DNA of 64,000 bases from Nocardia amamiensis NBRC 102102 (lineage in GTDB: Bacteria > Actinomycetota > Actinomycetes > Mycobacteriales > Mycobacteriaceae). The notes under the pieces are model-generated. The model worked only from the letters and a program-made list of their open reading frames with translations, ran no database searches and had not been told where the DNA came from. Positions 52,624 through 61,081 of this stretch are shown here, piece by piece; the stretch's first letter is position 1, and every line of letters starts with the position of its first letter. The DNA lies in contig NZ_BDBA01000018.1 in NCBI RefSeq assembly GCF_001612745.1, positions 1-64,000 of the forward strand, given 5' to 3'. The translations under genes and the position numbers were made by a program.

Positions 52624-52845
52624 TCAGCTAGTCAAATAGTCGAACTCCCCGGCCTTCGCGCCGCGGACGAACGCATCGATCTCCGGACGCGTATAGAACA
52701 GTACACCGCCTTCCGGATCCCGCGAGTTACGGACCGCGACCTGGCCATTGGACGCTTCGGCCAGCTCGACGCAGTTGCCGCTCGGGTTGCTGAAGGAACT
52801 CTTGCGCCACGTTCCGATGATCTTGTTGGTGGATGTATCCGACAT
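52624..52845 (-). CDS. DUF397 protein
   Basis: A 73-residue small protein with the DUF397 signature WRKSSFSNPSGNCVELAE, then VAVRNSRDPEGGVLFYT and a final EIDAFVRGAKAGEFDYL. ATG 52845 has GAGGAG upstream. DUF397 proteins are actinobacterial and frequently encoded next to XRE/DUF5753 regulators, where they are proposed to modulate the regulator. Here it is divergent from a DUF574 methyltransferase across a 320-bp region containing an extended copy of the zone operator. Confidence 0.9.
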   Translation of the reverse strand: MSDTSTNKIIGTWRKSSFSNPSGNCVELAEASNGQVAVRNSRDPEGGVLFYTRPEIDAFVRGAKAGEFDYLTS

Positions 52846-52887
52846 CGTGCCCACTCCTCGGTTACCGCAGTTCGGCGAATCGGTTCG

Positions 52888-52921
52888 TGCAGATGCACGC
52901 TCAAACGTTCTTGCATTTGCA
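52888..52921. promoter_or_regulatory. Wide-spaced copy of the zone operator
   Basis: Half-sites TGCAGATG (52888-52895) and CATTTGCA (52914-52921) are the same elements as at 54051 but separated by 18 instead of 6 bases, about one extra helical turn. It lies between the divergent DUF397 and methyltransferase genes and overlaps TTGCAT (52911-52916) that could be a plus-strand -35. Confidence 0.55.
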
Positions 52922-53165
52922 CCAACACCGGACGATAGCACGAAGTTCGCCCCTTGCGCCCCTGCGCATTCGGGCCACGGGGGCGCAAATGTGAAACACG
53001 ATTGCGTCGGTGCCCGAACGCAGTGATCAGCTCGCCGATCCCACCGGACGAGGGATCCCGAATCTTGTAGTGTCACAGTGCACATCGGATGTACCAGTCA
53101 TTCGCGACACCCGCAGCGCCCACCCGCACGGCAGTGCCGCACATATGTTTCGCGAGGAGTCCCTC

Positions 53166-53963
53166 ATGCCCGAAGACCACAGCCCCCTCATCCGGACCGA
53201 CATCCCGCACTCCGCGCGGATCTGGAACTACTGGATGGGCGGAAAGGACTACTACGAGATCGACCGCATCGCCGGCGACGCGGGCATCGAGGTCGACCCC
53301 GACATCACCACCATGGCGGTGCAGTCGCGCCAGTTCCTCATCCGCGCGGTGCGCTACCTCGCGGGCGAGCAGGGTATTCGCCAGTTCCTCGATATCGGAA
53401 CCGGCCTGCCCACCATGCAGAACACCCACGAGGTGGCCCAGAGCGTCGCGCCCGAATCGCGGATCGTCTACGTGGACAACGACCCTCTGGTGCTCACACA
53501 CGCGCGGGCACTGCTCACCAGCACGACACCGGAAGGCGTGACCACCTACATCGACGCCGACTACCACGACCCCGAGCGAATCGTCGCCGACGCCAAGAAC
53601 GTCCTGAACTTCAATGAGCCGATCGGCGTGATGTTCATGGGCGTGCTCGGCCACGCGAAGACCTATGACGAGCTCCTGCGGATCGTCCGGACCGTGCTGG
53701 ACTCGGTGCCCTCCGGCAGCTATCTGGTGATGTGGGACGGCACCGACGACAGCCAGGCGTATGTCACGCTGTGCGAGAACTACACCGGCACCGGCGGCAC
53801 TCCGTACATTCCCCGCCCCCAGGCTCAGATCAAAGCCGTCTTCGACGGTTTGGAGTTGGTAGAGCCGGGTTTCGTGTCCATTACTCAGTGGCGCCCGACC
53901 GAGACCCAGGTGGGCGAGATCCGTCCGATCTCGGCCTATGGCGCGGTCGCCCGCAAGTCGTAA
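53166..53963 (+). CDS. DUF574-type SAM-dependent methyltransferase
   Basis: A 265-residue actinobacterial methyltransferase (PF04672 type) recognised by TDIPHSARIWNYWMGGKDYY at the N-terminus, FLDIGTGLPTMQNTHEVAQ (SAM site near 75) and IVYVDNDPLVLTHARALL, and the late GLELVEPGFVSITQWRP. ATG 53166 follows GAGGAG. These enzymes typically occur in many copies in Streptomyces and Nocardia genomes, often next to XRE/DUF397 genes as here. Substrate unknown. Confidence 0.9.
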   Translation: MPEDHSPLIRTDIPHSARIWNYWMGGKDYYEIDRIAGDAGIEVDPDITTMAVQSRQFLIRAVRYLAGEQGIRQFLDIGTGLPTMQNTHEVAQSVAPESRIVYVDNDPLVLTHARALLTSTTPEGVTTYIDADYHDPERIVADAKNVLNFNEPIGVMFMGVLGHAKTYDELLRIVRTVLDSVPSGSYLVMWDGTDDSQAYVTLCENYTGTGGTPYIPRPQAQIKAVFDGLELVEPGFVSITQWRPTETQVGEIRPISAYGAVARKS

Positions 53964-53994
53964 GGCCCCTGAACGCCAAACCACAAGCGGCACA

Positions 53995-54037
53995 GCGGCG
54001 ATCGCCGGTACGACACCGACGATCGCCGCCGCTTTTT
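53995..54037 (+). terminator. Rho-independent-type terminator after the methyltransferase gene
   Basis: Arms GCGGCGATCG (53995-54004) and CGATCGCCGC (54020-54029) form a 10-bp stem with a 15-nt loop, followed after three bases by TTTTT (54033-54037). This is one of the few hairpins in the window with a T-run. Confidence 0.7.
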
Positions 54038-54050
54038 CTACCGCCGATCG

Positions 54051-54091
54051 TGCAGATGTACTTGCATCTGCAAGTGACGGAGGCATAGACT
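54051..54091 (+). promoter_or_regulatory. Operator-promoter of the small gene at 54186
   Basis: TGCAGATG (54051-54058) and CATCTGCA (54065-54072) are perfect 8-bp inverted repeats with a 6-nt spacer. TTGCAT (54062-54067) serves as -35 and TAGACT (54086-54091) as -10 with an 18-bp spacer. It is almost identical to the element at 50957. Confidence 0.7.
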
Positions 54092-54185
54092 CGGGTATGA
54101 AATCAGGGAGGTACGCAGGGAGTTCGATCCCGCGTCGCCAGCACGTCAGCCTCCCACCCGCACGTTGGACGCAAGGGGCAGTCGA

Positions 54186-54422
54186 ATGATCCAGCCATTC
54201 CGAACTCCCCATCCGGTTGGCGTCATCAATGGCACCGGTGCCGAGCCCTTGCGTCAGTACCCGGCACCGGATTTCGCCATGTCCGACTGCGCCGTGGAGC
54301 CACGCGGCCTCACCTATCGGCAGGCCCGCGACATCCTCACCGCCCATGAGGTGCACGGACCGCAATGCAGGCAGTGGCTGGCCGCCGCCGCCTACCTATC
54401 CGCCGGGCTGGATGACGAGTAG
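54186..54422 (+). CDS. Small orphan protein with a zone-type promoter
   Basis: The 78-residue product contains VEPRGLTYRQARDILTAHEV and CRQWLAAAAYLSAGLDDE, predicted as two or three helices; the rest is unstructured. No family is recognised, and it is not visibly homologous to the product at 51103 although both have the same promoter/operator and leader (GGGGCAGTCGA before ATG). It sits just downstream of the DUF574 methyltransferase terminator. Likely a small regulator-associated protein. Confidence 0.68.
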   Translation: MIQPFRTPHPVGVINGTGAEPLRQYPAPDFAMSDCAVEPRGLTYRQARDILTAHEVHGPQCRQWLAAAAYLSAGLDDE

Positions 54423-54436
54423 ATCCCTGAATCCGT

Positions 54437-54460
54437 GGCATGCAAAAGTTTTGGCATGCC
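54437..54460. promoter_or_regulatory. GGCATGC/GCATGCC inverted repeat
   Basis: Seven-base arms GGCATGC and GCATGCC flank a 10-nt AT-rich centre (AAAAGTTTTG). It lies 15 bp after the small gene and about 200 bp before the PucR-type gene. Either an operator of the downstream gene or a weak terminator. Confidence 0.4.
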
Positions 54461-54660
54461 GTCGCGCTACATTCCAGCGCGCGTGACGTACCGGCCGCAA
54501 TGGACCGTCTCGAGTCACCCAGCAGCTCATCCAGCAATGCACTAGGTCGCAATCGATCTCAGCGATCACTCCCCGCGGACACGACCGTTTCGTATAGTGA
54601 TCCGATCGACTCGGGCACCATTTTTCGCACGCCTGATGTGGCATTTGGAGCGAACTCGTC

Positions 54661-55923
54661 ATGACCTACTCCGCGTTGGACCTGTCCGCTGGTTCGTCCG
54701 ACCCGGCGCTGGAGATCGCCGGACAGCCGGCTTCGGTGCCGCTCCAGAACACCGACCGCGTCGCCTCCCGCATGGTCGGATACCTGGAGAACAACATGGC
54801 CCCCTGCCGGACGCTGCCCGGCGAGCACTTACGCGGAGACGTCACCAAACTCACCCGAAGCTGTCTCAGCCTGGCCGCCGAGATGCTCGACCGGCGCGCC
54901 GTGCCGAACGACGAACAGCTCGGCGCGGTGCGCGCGGCCGCGACCCGCTGGGCCCGCGAGGGCGTGCCGCTCAGCACCATCCTGCGCGCCTACCACGAGG
55001 GGCTGCGCATCGCGCTCGGCCTGGTCACCGCGCGAGCCGAAGCGGATGACGTGGGCGAGGTGCTGATCGCCACCGACCTCATCCTCGAACTCCTGGAGGC
55101 GATCACCGCGGCGGTGTCGGACGCCTACGTCGAGGAGCAGCACCTGGTCGCCAAGGAACACCAGACGGCCGCGCAGACCCTCGCCTCGGCACTGCTCAGC
55201 GGTCGCGGCAGCTCGGCACTGGCACGGCAGACCGGCATTCCGATCACGGAGTCCTATCAGGTTGTCGCGCTGTCGATTCCGGAGCACCCGGACGAGCGCG
55301 ATCCGCGCGTCGACGGCAATGTCGCCGCGCGCCGCAAGCTGCGCAGGCTGCAGTCGGAGCTGGCCACCGTGTTCGCCTCACGCGCGCTCGCGCTACTCAG
55401 CATCAAGGGCGGCACCCTGCTCATCCCGCTCGGCGACGAGGCCGACAGCGCCCTCACCGACGCGACGCTCGACCTGCTGGCCATCGCGGCCGAGGTCCCG
55501 CTCACCGCGACGGTGGTGGCCAGCGAGACCGATCGGATACCGGAATCCGCCGATCAGGCCCACGAGCTGCTCAATCTGGTCCGCGTCGGCGACAGACCGC
55601 CCGGTCTCTATCAAATGTCGGATCTGGCCGTCGAATACCAGCTCACCCGCGGCGGCCCGGCGACCCGGCGGATCGCGACCATCCTCGATCCGCTCGACGC
55701 CCATCCCGAACTGTTCGACACCATGCGCGCGTACCTCGGCAACGACATGAACCGCCAGCTCACTGCACGCCAGCTCTACGTGCACCCGAACACCGTCGAC
55801 TACCGGCTGCGGCGCATCGCCCAGCTGACCTCGATCGACCTGGCGACCTCGGCGGGCATCTCGCAGGCGGCGATCGCGCTGCTGGCGCGCGACCTCGACC
55901 GCAGCGTCGCCCGGCGCCTCTGA
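54661..55923 (+). CDS. PucR/CdaR-family regulator with C-terminal HTH
   Basis: A full-length 420-residue paralogue of the regulator at 1504: sensor region (MVGYLENNMAPCRTLPGEHL, AAATRWAREGVPLSTILRAY), central ARRKLRRLQSEL core, LYQMSDLAVEYQLTRGGPA linker and the C-terminal PucR HTH (MNRQLTARQLYVHPNTVDYR). Start ATG 54661 has no strong Shine-Dalgarno but is the only one preserving the N-terminal similarity. The gene stands alone between the XRE zone and a CBS-protein gene. Ligand unknown. Confidence 0.87.
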   Translation: MTYSALDLSAGSSDPALEIAGQPASVPLQNTDRVASRMVGYLENNMAPCRTLPGEHLRGDVTKLTRSCLSLAAEMLDRRAVPNDEQLGAVRAAATRWAREGVPLSTILRAYHEGLRIALGLVTARAEADDVGEVLIATDLILELLEAITAAVSDAYVEEQHLVAKEHQTAAQTLASALLSGRGSSALARQTGIPITESYQVVALSIPEHPDERDPRVDGNVAARRKLRRLQSELATVFASRALALLSIKGGTLLIPLGDEADSALTDATLDLLAIAAEVPLTATVVASETDRIPESADQAHELLNLVRVGDRPPGLYQMSDLAVEYQLTRGGPATRRIATILDPLDAHPELFDTMRAYLGNDMNRQLTARQLYVHPNTVDYRLRRIAQLTSIDLATSAGISQAAIALLARDLDRSVARRL

Positions 55924-56025
55924 GGCCCGCGCCGTGACCGAATCGTGGCCTGTAACGGATTCGTGCTGGTCACCGGGCCGTGAACTTGCGATCCTGGTAG
56001 TGCCGCGACGTCTGGATGGTGAAAT

Positions 56026-56460
56026 ATGCAAATTTCGGAGATCCTGCGCAGGAAGGGCAGCGACGTAGCCACGGTCGCACCCGACACGACGGTGCGCACG
56101 CTGCTCGCCGCGCTGGCCGAGCGGAATATCGGCGCGGTGGTCGTCTCGCCGGACGGGAACGCGATCGCGGGCATCGTCTCCGAGCGCGACGTGGTGCGCA
56201 GTCTGCACGCCCGCGGTGCGGACCTGCTGGACACGCCCGTCTCGGAGATCATGACCTCCGACGTGCGCACCTGCGCCCTCGACGACCGGGTCGACGGCCT
56301 GCGCCGGATCATGACCGAGCACCGCATCCGGCACCTGCCCGTGGTGCACGAGGGCAGGCTGGTGGGCATCGTCAGCATCGGCGACGTGGTGAAGAGCGCG
56401 ATCTCCGAACTGGCGGACGAACGCGAACACCTCGTCGAGTACCTGCAGGGCCGGTACTAG
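56026..56460 (+). CDS. Tandem CBS-domain protein
   Basis: A 144-residue protein with two CBS motifs: about 5-62 (PDTTVRTLLAALAERNIGAV, AGIVSERDVVRSL) and about 72-130 (LDDRVDGLRRIMTEHRIRHL, VGIVSIGDVVKSAI). It resembles mycobacterial stress-type CBS proteins that bind adenine nucleotides or NADH. Its end overlaps the convergent PNPOx-like gene by four bases. Similar in architecture to the protein at 33148, but of a different subgroup. Confidence 0.9.
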   Translation: MQISEILRRKGSDVATVAPDTTVRTLLAALAERNIGAVVVSPDGNAIAGIVSERDVVRSLHARGADLLDTPVSEIMTSDVRTCALDDRVDGLRRIMTEHRIRHLPVVHEGRLVGIVSIGDVVKSAISELADEREHLVEYLQGRY

Positions 56461-56906
56461 TACTGACTGAGGTCGCCCAGATCGGCCGAGAGCCAGTGCT
56501 CCGGCCGCAGATAGACCGCGACCTGTTCACCGAAGGCCTCGGCCGCCCTCAGGTACCCGTCGACCGACTCGGCGGGCAGGTACCGCGCGACCATCTCGCG
56601 GTGCATCTCATCGGTCATCGGGGTGATCCGGGTGACCGGACCCTCCACGCTCACATACCGGACGGTCGGCTCGAGGCACTGCGCCATCACACTGAACCGG
56701 CCTGCTTCCCGGATGTAGCGCATCTTCTGCGACTCCGGGCCGGTCAGCACCCACACCTCCCCGCCGGGACGGTACTGATACCAGATCGGGACGGTCAGCG
56801 GGCCACGACCGGCTCCCGCGGACACCGAGAACGCCGCGATGTGCGGCCGCGCGAGAAACTCTTGACGCTCTTCCAAGGTCAACGGCATGTCGACCAGGCT
56901 AGTCAT
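56457..56906 (-). CDS. PNPOx-fold flavin/F420-binding family protein
   Basis: A 149-residue split-barrel protein: LTLEERQEFLARPHIAAFSV at the N-terminus, then PLTVPIWYQYRPGGEVWVLT and RYIREAGRFSVMAQCLEPTV, the usual strands of pyridoxamine-5'-phosphate-oxidase-like proteins. In actinobacteria many of these bind F420, FMN or haem rather than acting as true PNPOx. ATG 56906 was chosen; ATG 56888 is possible. It is divergent from the class V aminotransferase gene and might assist its redox chemistry, though this is only positional. Confidence 0.85.
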   Translation of the reverse strand: MTSLVDMPLTLEERQEFLARPHIAAFSVSAGAGRGPLTVPIWYQYRPGGEVWVLTGPESQKMRYIREAGRFSVMAQCLEPTVRYVSVEGPVTRITPMTDEMHREMVARYLPAESVDGYLRAAEAFGEQVAVYLRPEHWLSADLGDLSQY

Positions 56907-56997
56907 GAAAGCCGTTGTCCACGACAAAACTTCGTAGTCCGTACCAAAAATGCGTATCGTGGGTGGCGTCCGAGCAGCCGATGAAGGGAGCGTCACG

Positions 56998-58281
56998 TTG
57001 CGGTCCCCTGCCTCGAGATCGCCGATCGCGCAGGCGGAGGCTCCCCGGCTATCGGCAGCATCGGCCCCTGCCGCGGTGCGGTCGCTGTTCCCCGCGCTCG
57101 CCGACGCCACCGAGGTCTACCTCGACAGCGCGGCGACAACACAGAAACCGCTGCCGGTCATCGAGACTATCCACCGCTATCACAGCGGCGGCACCGCCAA
57201 TGTGGGACGCGGCACCTACCCGTGGGCCACCGGCCTCACCGCGCGGATCGCCCGCGTCCGGGAGCGCGCCGCCGCCTTCATCGGCGCCGAGCATCCGGAC
57301 GAGGTGGTCTTCACCGGCGGAGCCACCGCGGCGGTGAACGCCGTCGCACTGTCCTGGGGCTTGGCCGCGCTCGCCGACGGCGACGAAATCCTTTACAACC
57401 CTACTGATCATGCCTCGAACGTGTATCCGTGGCTGCATCTGCGGGGGCTGCTCGCCCGATTCGGGCGCCGCATCGAGCTGATCCCCTACCGGGTGACCGG
57501 TGCCGGTGAGGCGGACACCGACGACATCCTGGCCAGGATCACGCCGCGGACCCGGCTGATCACGACCAGCCATCTGCACCACGTTTTCGGCGGGCTGAGC
57601 ACGTTGGAGGAACTGCGCGGGCGCATCGACCCCGCCGTCCTGCTGTGCTTCGACTGCTCGCAGAGCGGCGGGCATCTCCCGGTCGACGTGACCGCGCTCG
57701 GCGCGGATTTCGCGATCTTCGCCGCGCACAAGATGTTCGGCGCGCCAGGCACCGGAATCCTCTACTGCCGCAGGCGCGTGCACGACCGCCTCGTGCCGTT
57801 CCTGCCCGGCGGCAACTCCGGCGTGCGGCCGGACGCGACCGGACTCACCGCGGGCACGATGCCCGAACTCCTGGAGGGCGGCACCCCCAATATCCCCGGC
57901 ATCCTGGCGCTCGGCAGCGCGCTGGAGGTGCTGGAGTCCTTCGGCGTCGGCGCCATCGCGGTGCACAACCGCGCCCTGACCCTGCGCCTGATCGACGGAT
58001 TGCGGCCGGTCCCCGGCGTCGAGTTCCTGCCAGGACCCGCGCATGCGGCGTGCGCGGTGGGCTACGGCATCGTCTCGTTCACACTGGACGGGATCTCGGC
58101 GACCGACCTGGGATTCGTGTTGAGCGAGCTGGGTTTCCTGGTGCGCACCGGCGCGCACTGCGTCCCCGCCGTGCACGACGGCGCGGGCTCGGTGCGGGTC
58201 AGCACGCACATCTACAACACGCCCGACGAGATCGACCGGTTCGTCGCGTGCGTGCAGTCCGTCGCCGAGGAGGTCACGTGA
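56998..58281 (+). CDS. Class V aminotransferase, SufS/cysteine desulfurase-like
   Basis: A PLP enzyme of about 427 residues with VYLDSAATTQKPLPVIETIH near the N-terminus, TSHLHHVFGGLSTLEEL, the PLP-binding Lys in FAAHKMFGAPGTGIL (near 243) and the SufS-type loop Cys in RTGAHCVPAV (near 387). Both residues needed for cysteine desulfuration are present. TTG 56998 has AAGGGAG upstream; ATG 56950 without a Shine-Dalgarno is the alternative. It heads a coupled four-gene operon with a CysK-rhodanese fusion, so sulfur transfer for a specialised product is more likely than housekeeping Fe-S assembly (no SUF genes nearby). Confidence 0.85.
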   Translation: MRSPASRSPIAQAEAPRLSAASAPAAVRSLFPALADATEVYLDSAATTQKPLPVIETIHRYHSGGTANVGRGTYPWATGLTARIARVRERAAAFIGAEHPDEVVFTGGATAAVNAVALSWGLAALADGDEILYNPTDHASNVYPWLHLRGLLARFGRRIELIPYRVTGAGEADTDDILARITPRTRLITTSHLHHVFGGLSTLEELRGRIDPAVLLCFDCSQSGGHLPVDVTALGADFAIFAAHKMFGAPGTGILYCRRRVHDRLVPFLPGGNSGVRPDATGLTAGTMPELLEGGTPNIPGILALGSALEVLESFGVGAIAVHNRALTLRLIDGLRPVPGVEFLPGPAHAACAVGYGIVSFTLDGISATDLGFVLSELGFLVRTGAHCVPAVHDGAGSVRVSTHIYNTPDEIDRFVACVQSVAEEVT

Positions 58282-59582
58282 ACACCGACACCCTGAGCTA
58301 CGACCGGAGGGCCGCGTCCCGGGTGCTGGCCGAGCTGGCGCAGCCGGGGCTGTTCACCGCGGCGACGCCGCCTCCAGCGACTGACGCGGTATGGTCGCCG
58401 CGTCGTTTCGAGTTCACTTGCGCCGCATTACGTCCGGAGCCGGGAAGCAATCTCACCTATTCACAGCGACTGTATCTGGAGCGGTTCATGCGGCCGTGCC
58501 GCGCGGATCAGGTGACCAGCGCCACGCACCGCATCGCCTGGACCGACAGCGACGGCATCCCGAATACGGGACATTTCCGCGCCGACGGACTCGGCCCCTT
58601 GGTGCCGATCGCGATGCGCGAGACGGTTCTGGCACTGTGGCACGAGCTGGACGCGAATCCCGGTTTCGCCCAGCGTGTCTCGACGCTCGGACCACGGGAG
58701 AACGCGGTGCTGGCGGGCACCACCACCGATCACGATCCGCGCGACATATTCCGGGTCGGCGTCGAATCCGCTGGGCGCACGCTCGCCCAGCACGCGCTGG
58801 TGGCCGGGCAGACCCCATATCGCGATCCCGCCGAATTCGCCCGAGCCATACGCGATTCCGGCTTGTTCGCCGCGGTCGCCACCCGCTGGTACTGGGAGTT
58901 GCAGGCGTCGACCTATCGGCGCGGCATGATTCCGGTCGGCCTTGTCGTGCAGACCGACGGCACCCTCCGCTACTCGGCGGAGACGGTGGCGACGCTGCGC
59001 GCGATGAAGGACGCCACCATCGCCGACGCGCACGCCGTCATGCACCGCGCCACCACCGCCGAGGGCCTCACGGTCGCGGAGGCGATCGCCAAGTACCACG
59101 ACGATCTCGACCTGATCTCCCGGCAGTACGCGCTGCTGCCCGCCGGGAACCACCCCGCTTGCCTGGCGGCCATGCCGCATCAGCTCGACAGCGGGCATTA
59201 CAGCATTCTCCCGGCGCTGGTCGACCGGTTCGTCACCGTGTTCACCGAGACCGTCGAACGCTGCGAGGTCATCGAGGTGAGGGCCGAACTCGACGAGGCG
59301 ACCGCCGACCGCGCCGCCACCGCCGAGGACCAGGTGTTCTACGTGCCCGACATGACCTGCAAGCATTGCGTCCGCACCATCGGCGGCGTGCTGGAATCGA
59401 TGGACATCCGCGTGCTCGACATCGATCTGGACAGCAAACGGGTGGTCGCGGAGTTCCGTAGCCCGCGCAACCGGGCCAGGGCGTTCGAGGCGATCCGGGA
59501 CGGCGGCTACAACCCGGTCGCAGAGCAGCCGGACGCCGCCGCGCGGGCCGCGGCCACCGAACCATCGGAAGCCGCGGTATGA
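58278..59582 (+). CDS. Unknown protein with C-terminal heavy-metal-associated domain
   Basis: A 434-residue two-part protein. The large N-terminal part (about 1-340) matches no family I recognise; it is mostly helical with scattered His, Glu and Tyr (for example HRIAWTDSDGIPNTGHF and RWYWELQASTYRRGM), so an iron enzyme is possible. The C-terminal part (about 350-415) is an HMA domain: VFYVPDMTCKHCVRTIGGVL with the metal-binding CxxC near 360-363, then VVAEFRSPRNRARAFEAIRD. GTG 58278 overlaps the previous stop (GTGA). Metal delivery or metal-dependent catalysis is inferred from the HMA part only. Confidence 0.75.
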   Translation: MNTDTLSYDRRAASRVLAELAQPGLFTAATPPPATDAVWSPRRFEFTCAALRPEPGSNLTYSQRLYLERFMRPCRADQVTSATHRIAWTDSDGIPNTGHFRADGLGPLVPIAMRETVLALWHELDANPGFAQRVSTLGPRENAVLAGTTTDHDPRDIFRVGVESAGRTLAQHALVAGQTPYRDPAEFARAIRDSGLFAAVATRWYWELQASTYRRGMIPVGLVVQTDGTLRYSAETVATLRAMKDATIADAHAVMHRATTAEGLTVAEAIAKYHDDLDLISRQYALLPAGNHPACLAAMPHQLDSGHYSILPALVDRFVTVFTETVERCEVIEVRAELDEATADRAATAEDQVFYVPDMTCKHCVRTIGGVLESMDIRVLDIDLDSKRVVAEFRSPRNRARAFEAIRDGGYNPVAEQPDAAARAAATEPSEAAV

Positions 59583-61081
59583 CGGGATGGCCCCCGGCGC
59601 TACCGGCGAAGCTGCATCCGCTGGTACGCGCCTTCCTCGACACGCCAGGCGCCGTGGCCGGAACGCTCGACCGGTTCGGCTCTCCGGCGCACCTGGTGTT
59701 CCCTCAGGTCTACTCGGACAATCTCGCCGACTTGCGCGCCGTACTGGAGCGCGGGCTGCTGCGGCACCGAATCTGCTACGCGCACAAAGTGAATCAGTCC
59801 CGCGCGTTCGTGCGCACCGCGGAGTGCGCCGGCATCGCCATCGACGTGGCCTCACCGTTCGAACTCGCCGGCGCACTCGACGCCGGGTTCGATCCGGCGC
59901 GCATCGAGGTCACCGGCCCGAAGGGCCAATCCTTTCTGCGGGATATCACCGGCCGCGGCGTGACCGTCAACGTGGACAACCTATGGGAACTGGGCCGGAT
60001 CGCCGAACTGGCCGACGATGGCACGAAAGTTCCTGTGCTGCTTCGCGTCTCCGGGTTCGAAGCCGGACAGGTGAGCCGGTTCGGCGTGCCGCTCGCGCAG
60101 CTGGGGCAGGCGTTCGACCTGTTGTCGGCGCATCGTGGGCGGCTGGCGTTCCTCGGCTTCGCTTTTCACCTCGACTCCGGCGATCTCGGCGAGCGGGTTC
60201 GCGCGATCGACGCCTGCCTCCGCGCGATCGAACAGGCCTACGAGCGCGGGCTGGCGCCGTCGGTGCTCGACATCGGCGGTGGATTCCGTCAAGTGTTCAC
60301 CGCCGACGCCGAGCGGTTCGACGCCTACGTACTCGCATTGCGCGACTCGCTGCTCGGCCGGGGCGAGTCGATGAGCTGGGGCAGCAATACCTTCGGCTAT
60401 CACGTCGCGGGCGGCGCTGTGCACGGCACGCCGGTGTTCCACAAGTACGCCAACACCATCCCGGCCGCACGCATGCTCGACGACCTGCTGGCCGCGCCGT
60501 TGGATCGGCACGCAGGGCGGACGGTAGCGCAGGTGGCGGGCGACAACCTGCTGGAGGTGTGGCTGGAGCCGGGCAAGGCGCTGGTCGACCACGCGGGCGT
60601 CACGGTGGCCACGGTCGAGTTCGTCAAGGAGGTCGCCGACGGCAGCGTCCTGGTGCACGTCGATCTCAGTCGCGATTCGGTGACGCCCGCGGATCAAGAA
60701 GTCATGGTCGATCCGCTCCTGCTGCCGACCGACGCCGCCGATTTCCGCCGCGGACCGGTCGGGGTGTACCTGGCCGGACGGCTGTGCTTGGAACGAGACC
60801 TGATCACCAATCACAAAGTGTGGCTGCAGGCCGAGCCCCGGCCCGGTGATGCGATCGTGTTCCCGAATACGGCCGCCTACCATATGGATTTGTCCGCGGC
60901 CACGGCATCGATGCATCCACTGCCTGCGAAACTCGCCGTCACCCGGAACACCGACGGCTTCCAGGTCGTCCCCGACGCGGACTACGAACCCGGCGTACGC
61001 GTCGAACCGACGCGGCCCCACCAGTCCGTGCCACCCGAACACCGCCCCACCAGGCCGGTCCGATCCGTCGAGGCTTCCTGA
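59579..61081 (+). CDS. Y4yA/DAP-decarboxylase-like PLP enzyme
   Basis: A fold-type III PLP enzyme of 500 residues. PLP Lys70 lies in ICYAHKVNQS; LGFAFHLDSGDLGERV and VLDIGGGFRQVF match the substrate and phosphate loops of diaminopimelate/ornithine decarboxylases; LLEVWLEPGKALVDHAGVTV matches the C-terminal barrel. It most resembles the Y4yA family found in specialised-metabolite and rhizobial plasmid loci. ATG 59579 overlaps the HMA gene (ATGA). It probably decarboxylates an amino acid or amino-acid conjugate formed by the adjacent PLP enzymes. Confidence 0.85.
   Translation: MTGWPPALPAKLHPLVRAFLDTPGAVAGTLDRFGSPAHLVFPQVYSDNLADLRAVLERGLLRHRICYAHKVNQSRAFVRTAECAGIAIDVASPFELAGALDAGFDPARIEVTGPKGQSFLRDITGRGVTVNVDNLWELGRIAELADDGTKVPVLLRVSGFEAGQVSRFGVPLAQLGQAFDLLSAHRGRLAFLGFAFHLDSGDLGERVRAIDACLRAIEQAYERGLAPSVLDIGGGFRQVFTADAERFDAYVLALRDSLLGRGESMSWGSNTFGYHVAGGAVHGTPVFHKYANTIPAARMLDDLLAAPLDRHAGRTVAQVAGDNLLEVWLEPGKALVDHAGVTVATVEFVKEVADGSVLVHVDLSRDSVTPADQEVMVDPLLLPTDAADFRRGPVGVYLAGRLCLERDLITNHKVWLQAEPRPGDAIVFPNTAAYHMDLSAATASMHPLPAKLAVTRNTDGFQVVPDADYEPGVRVEPTRPHQSVPPEHRPTRPVRSVEAS

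Noticed and set aside
56907-56997. Zur- or IdeR-type metal box before the sulfur/HMA operon
   Set aside because: The AT-richer stretch here has no convincing inverted repeat matching either consensus.
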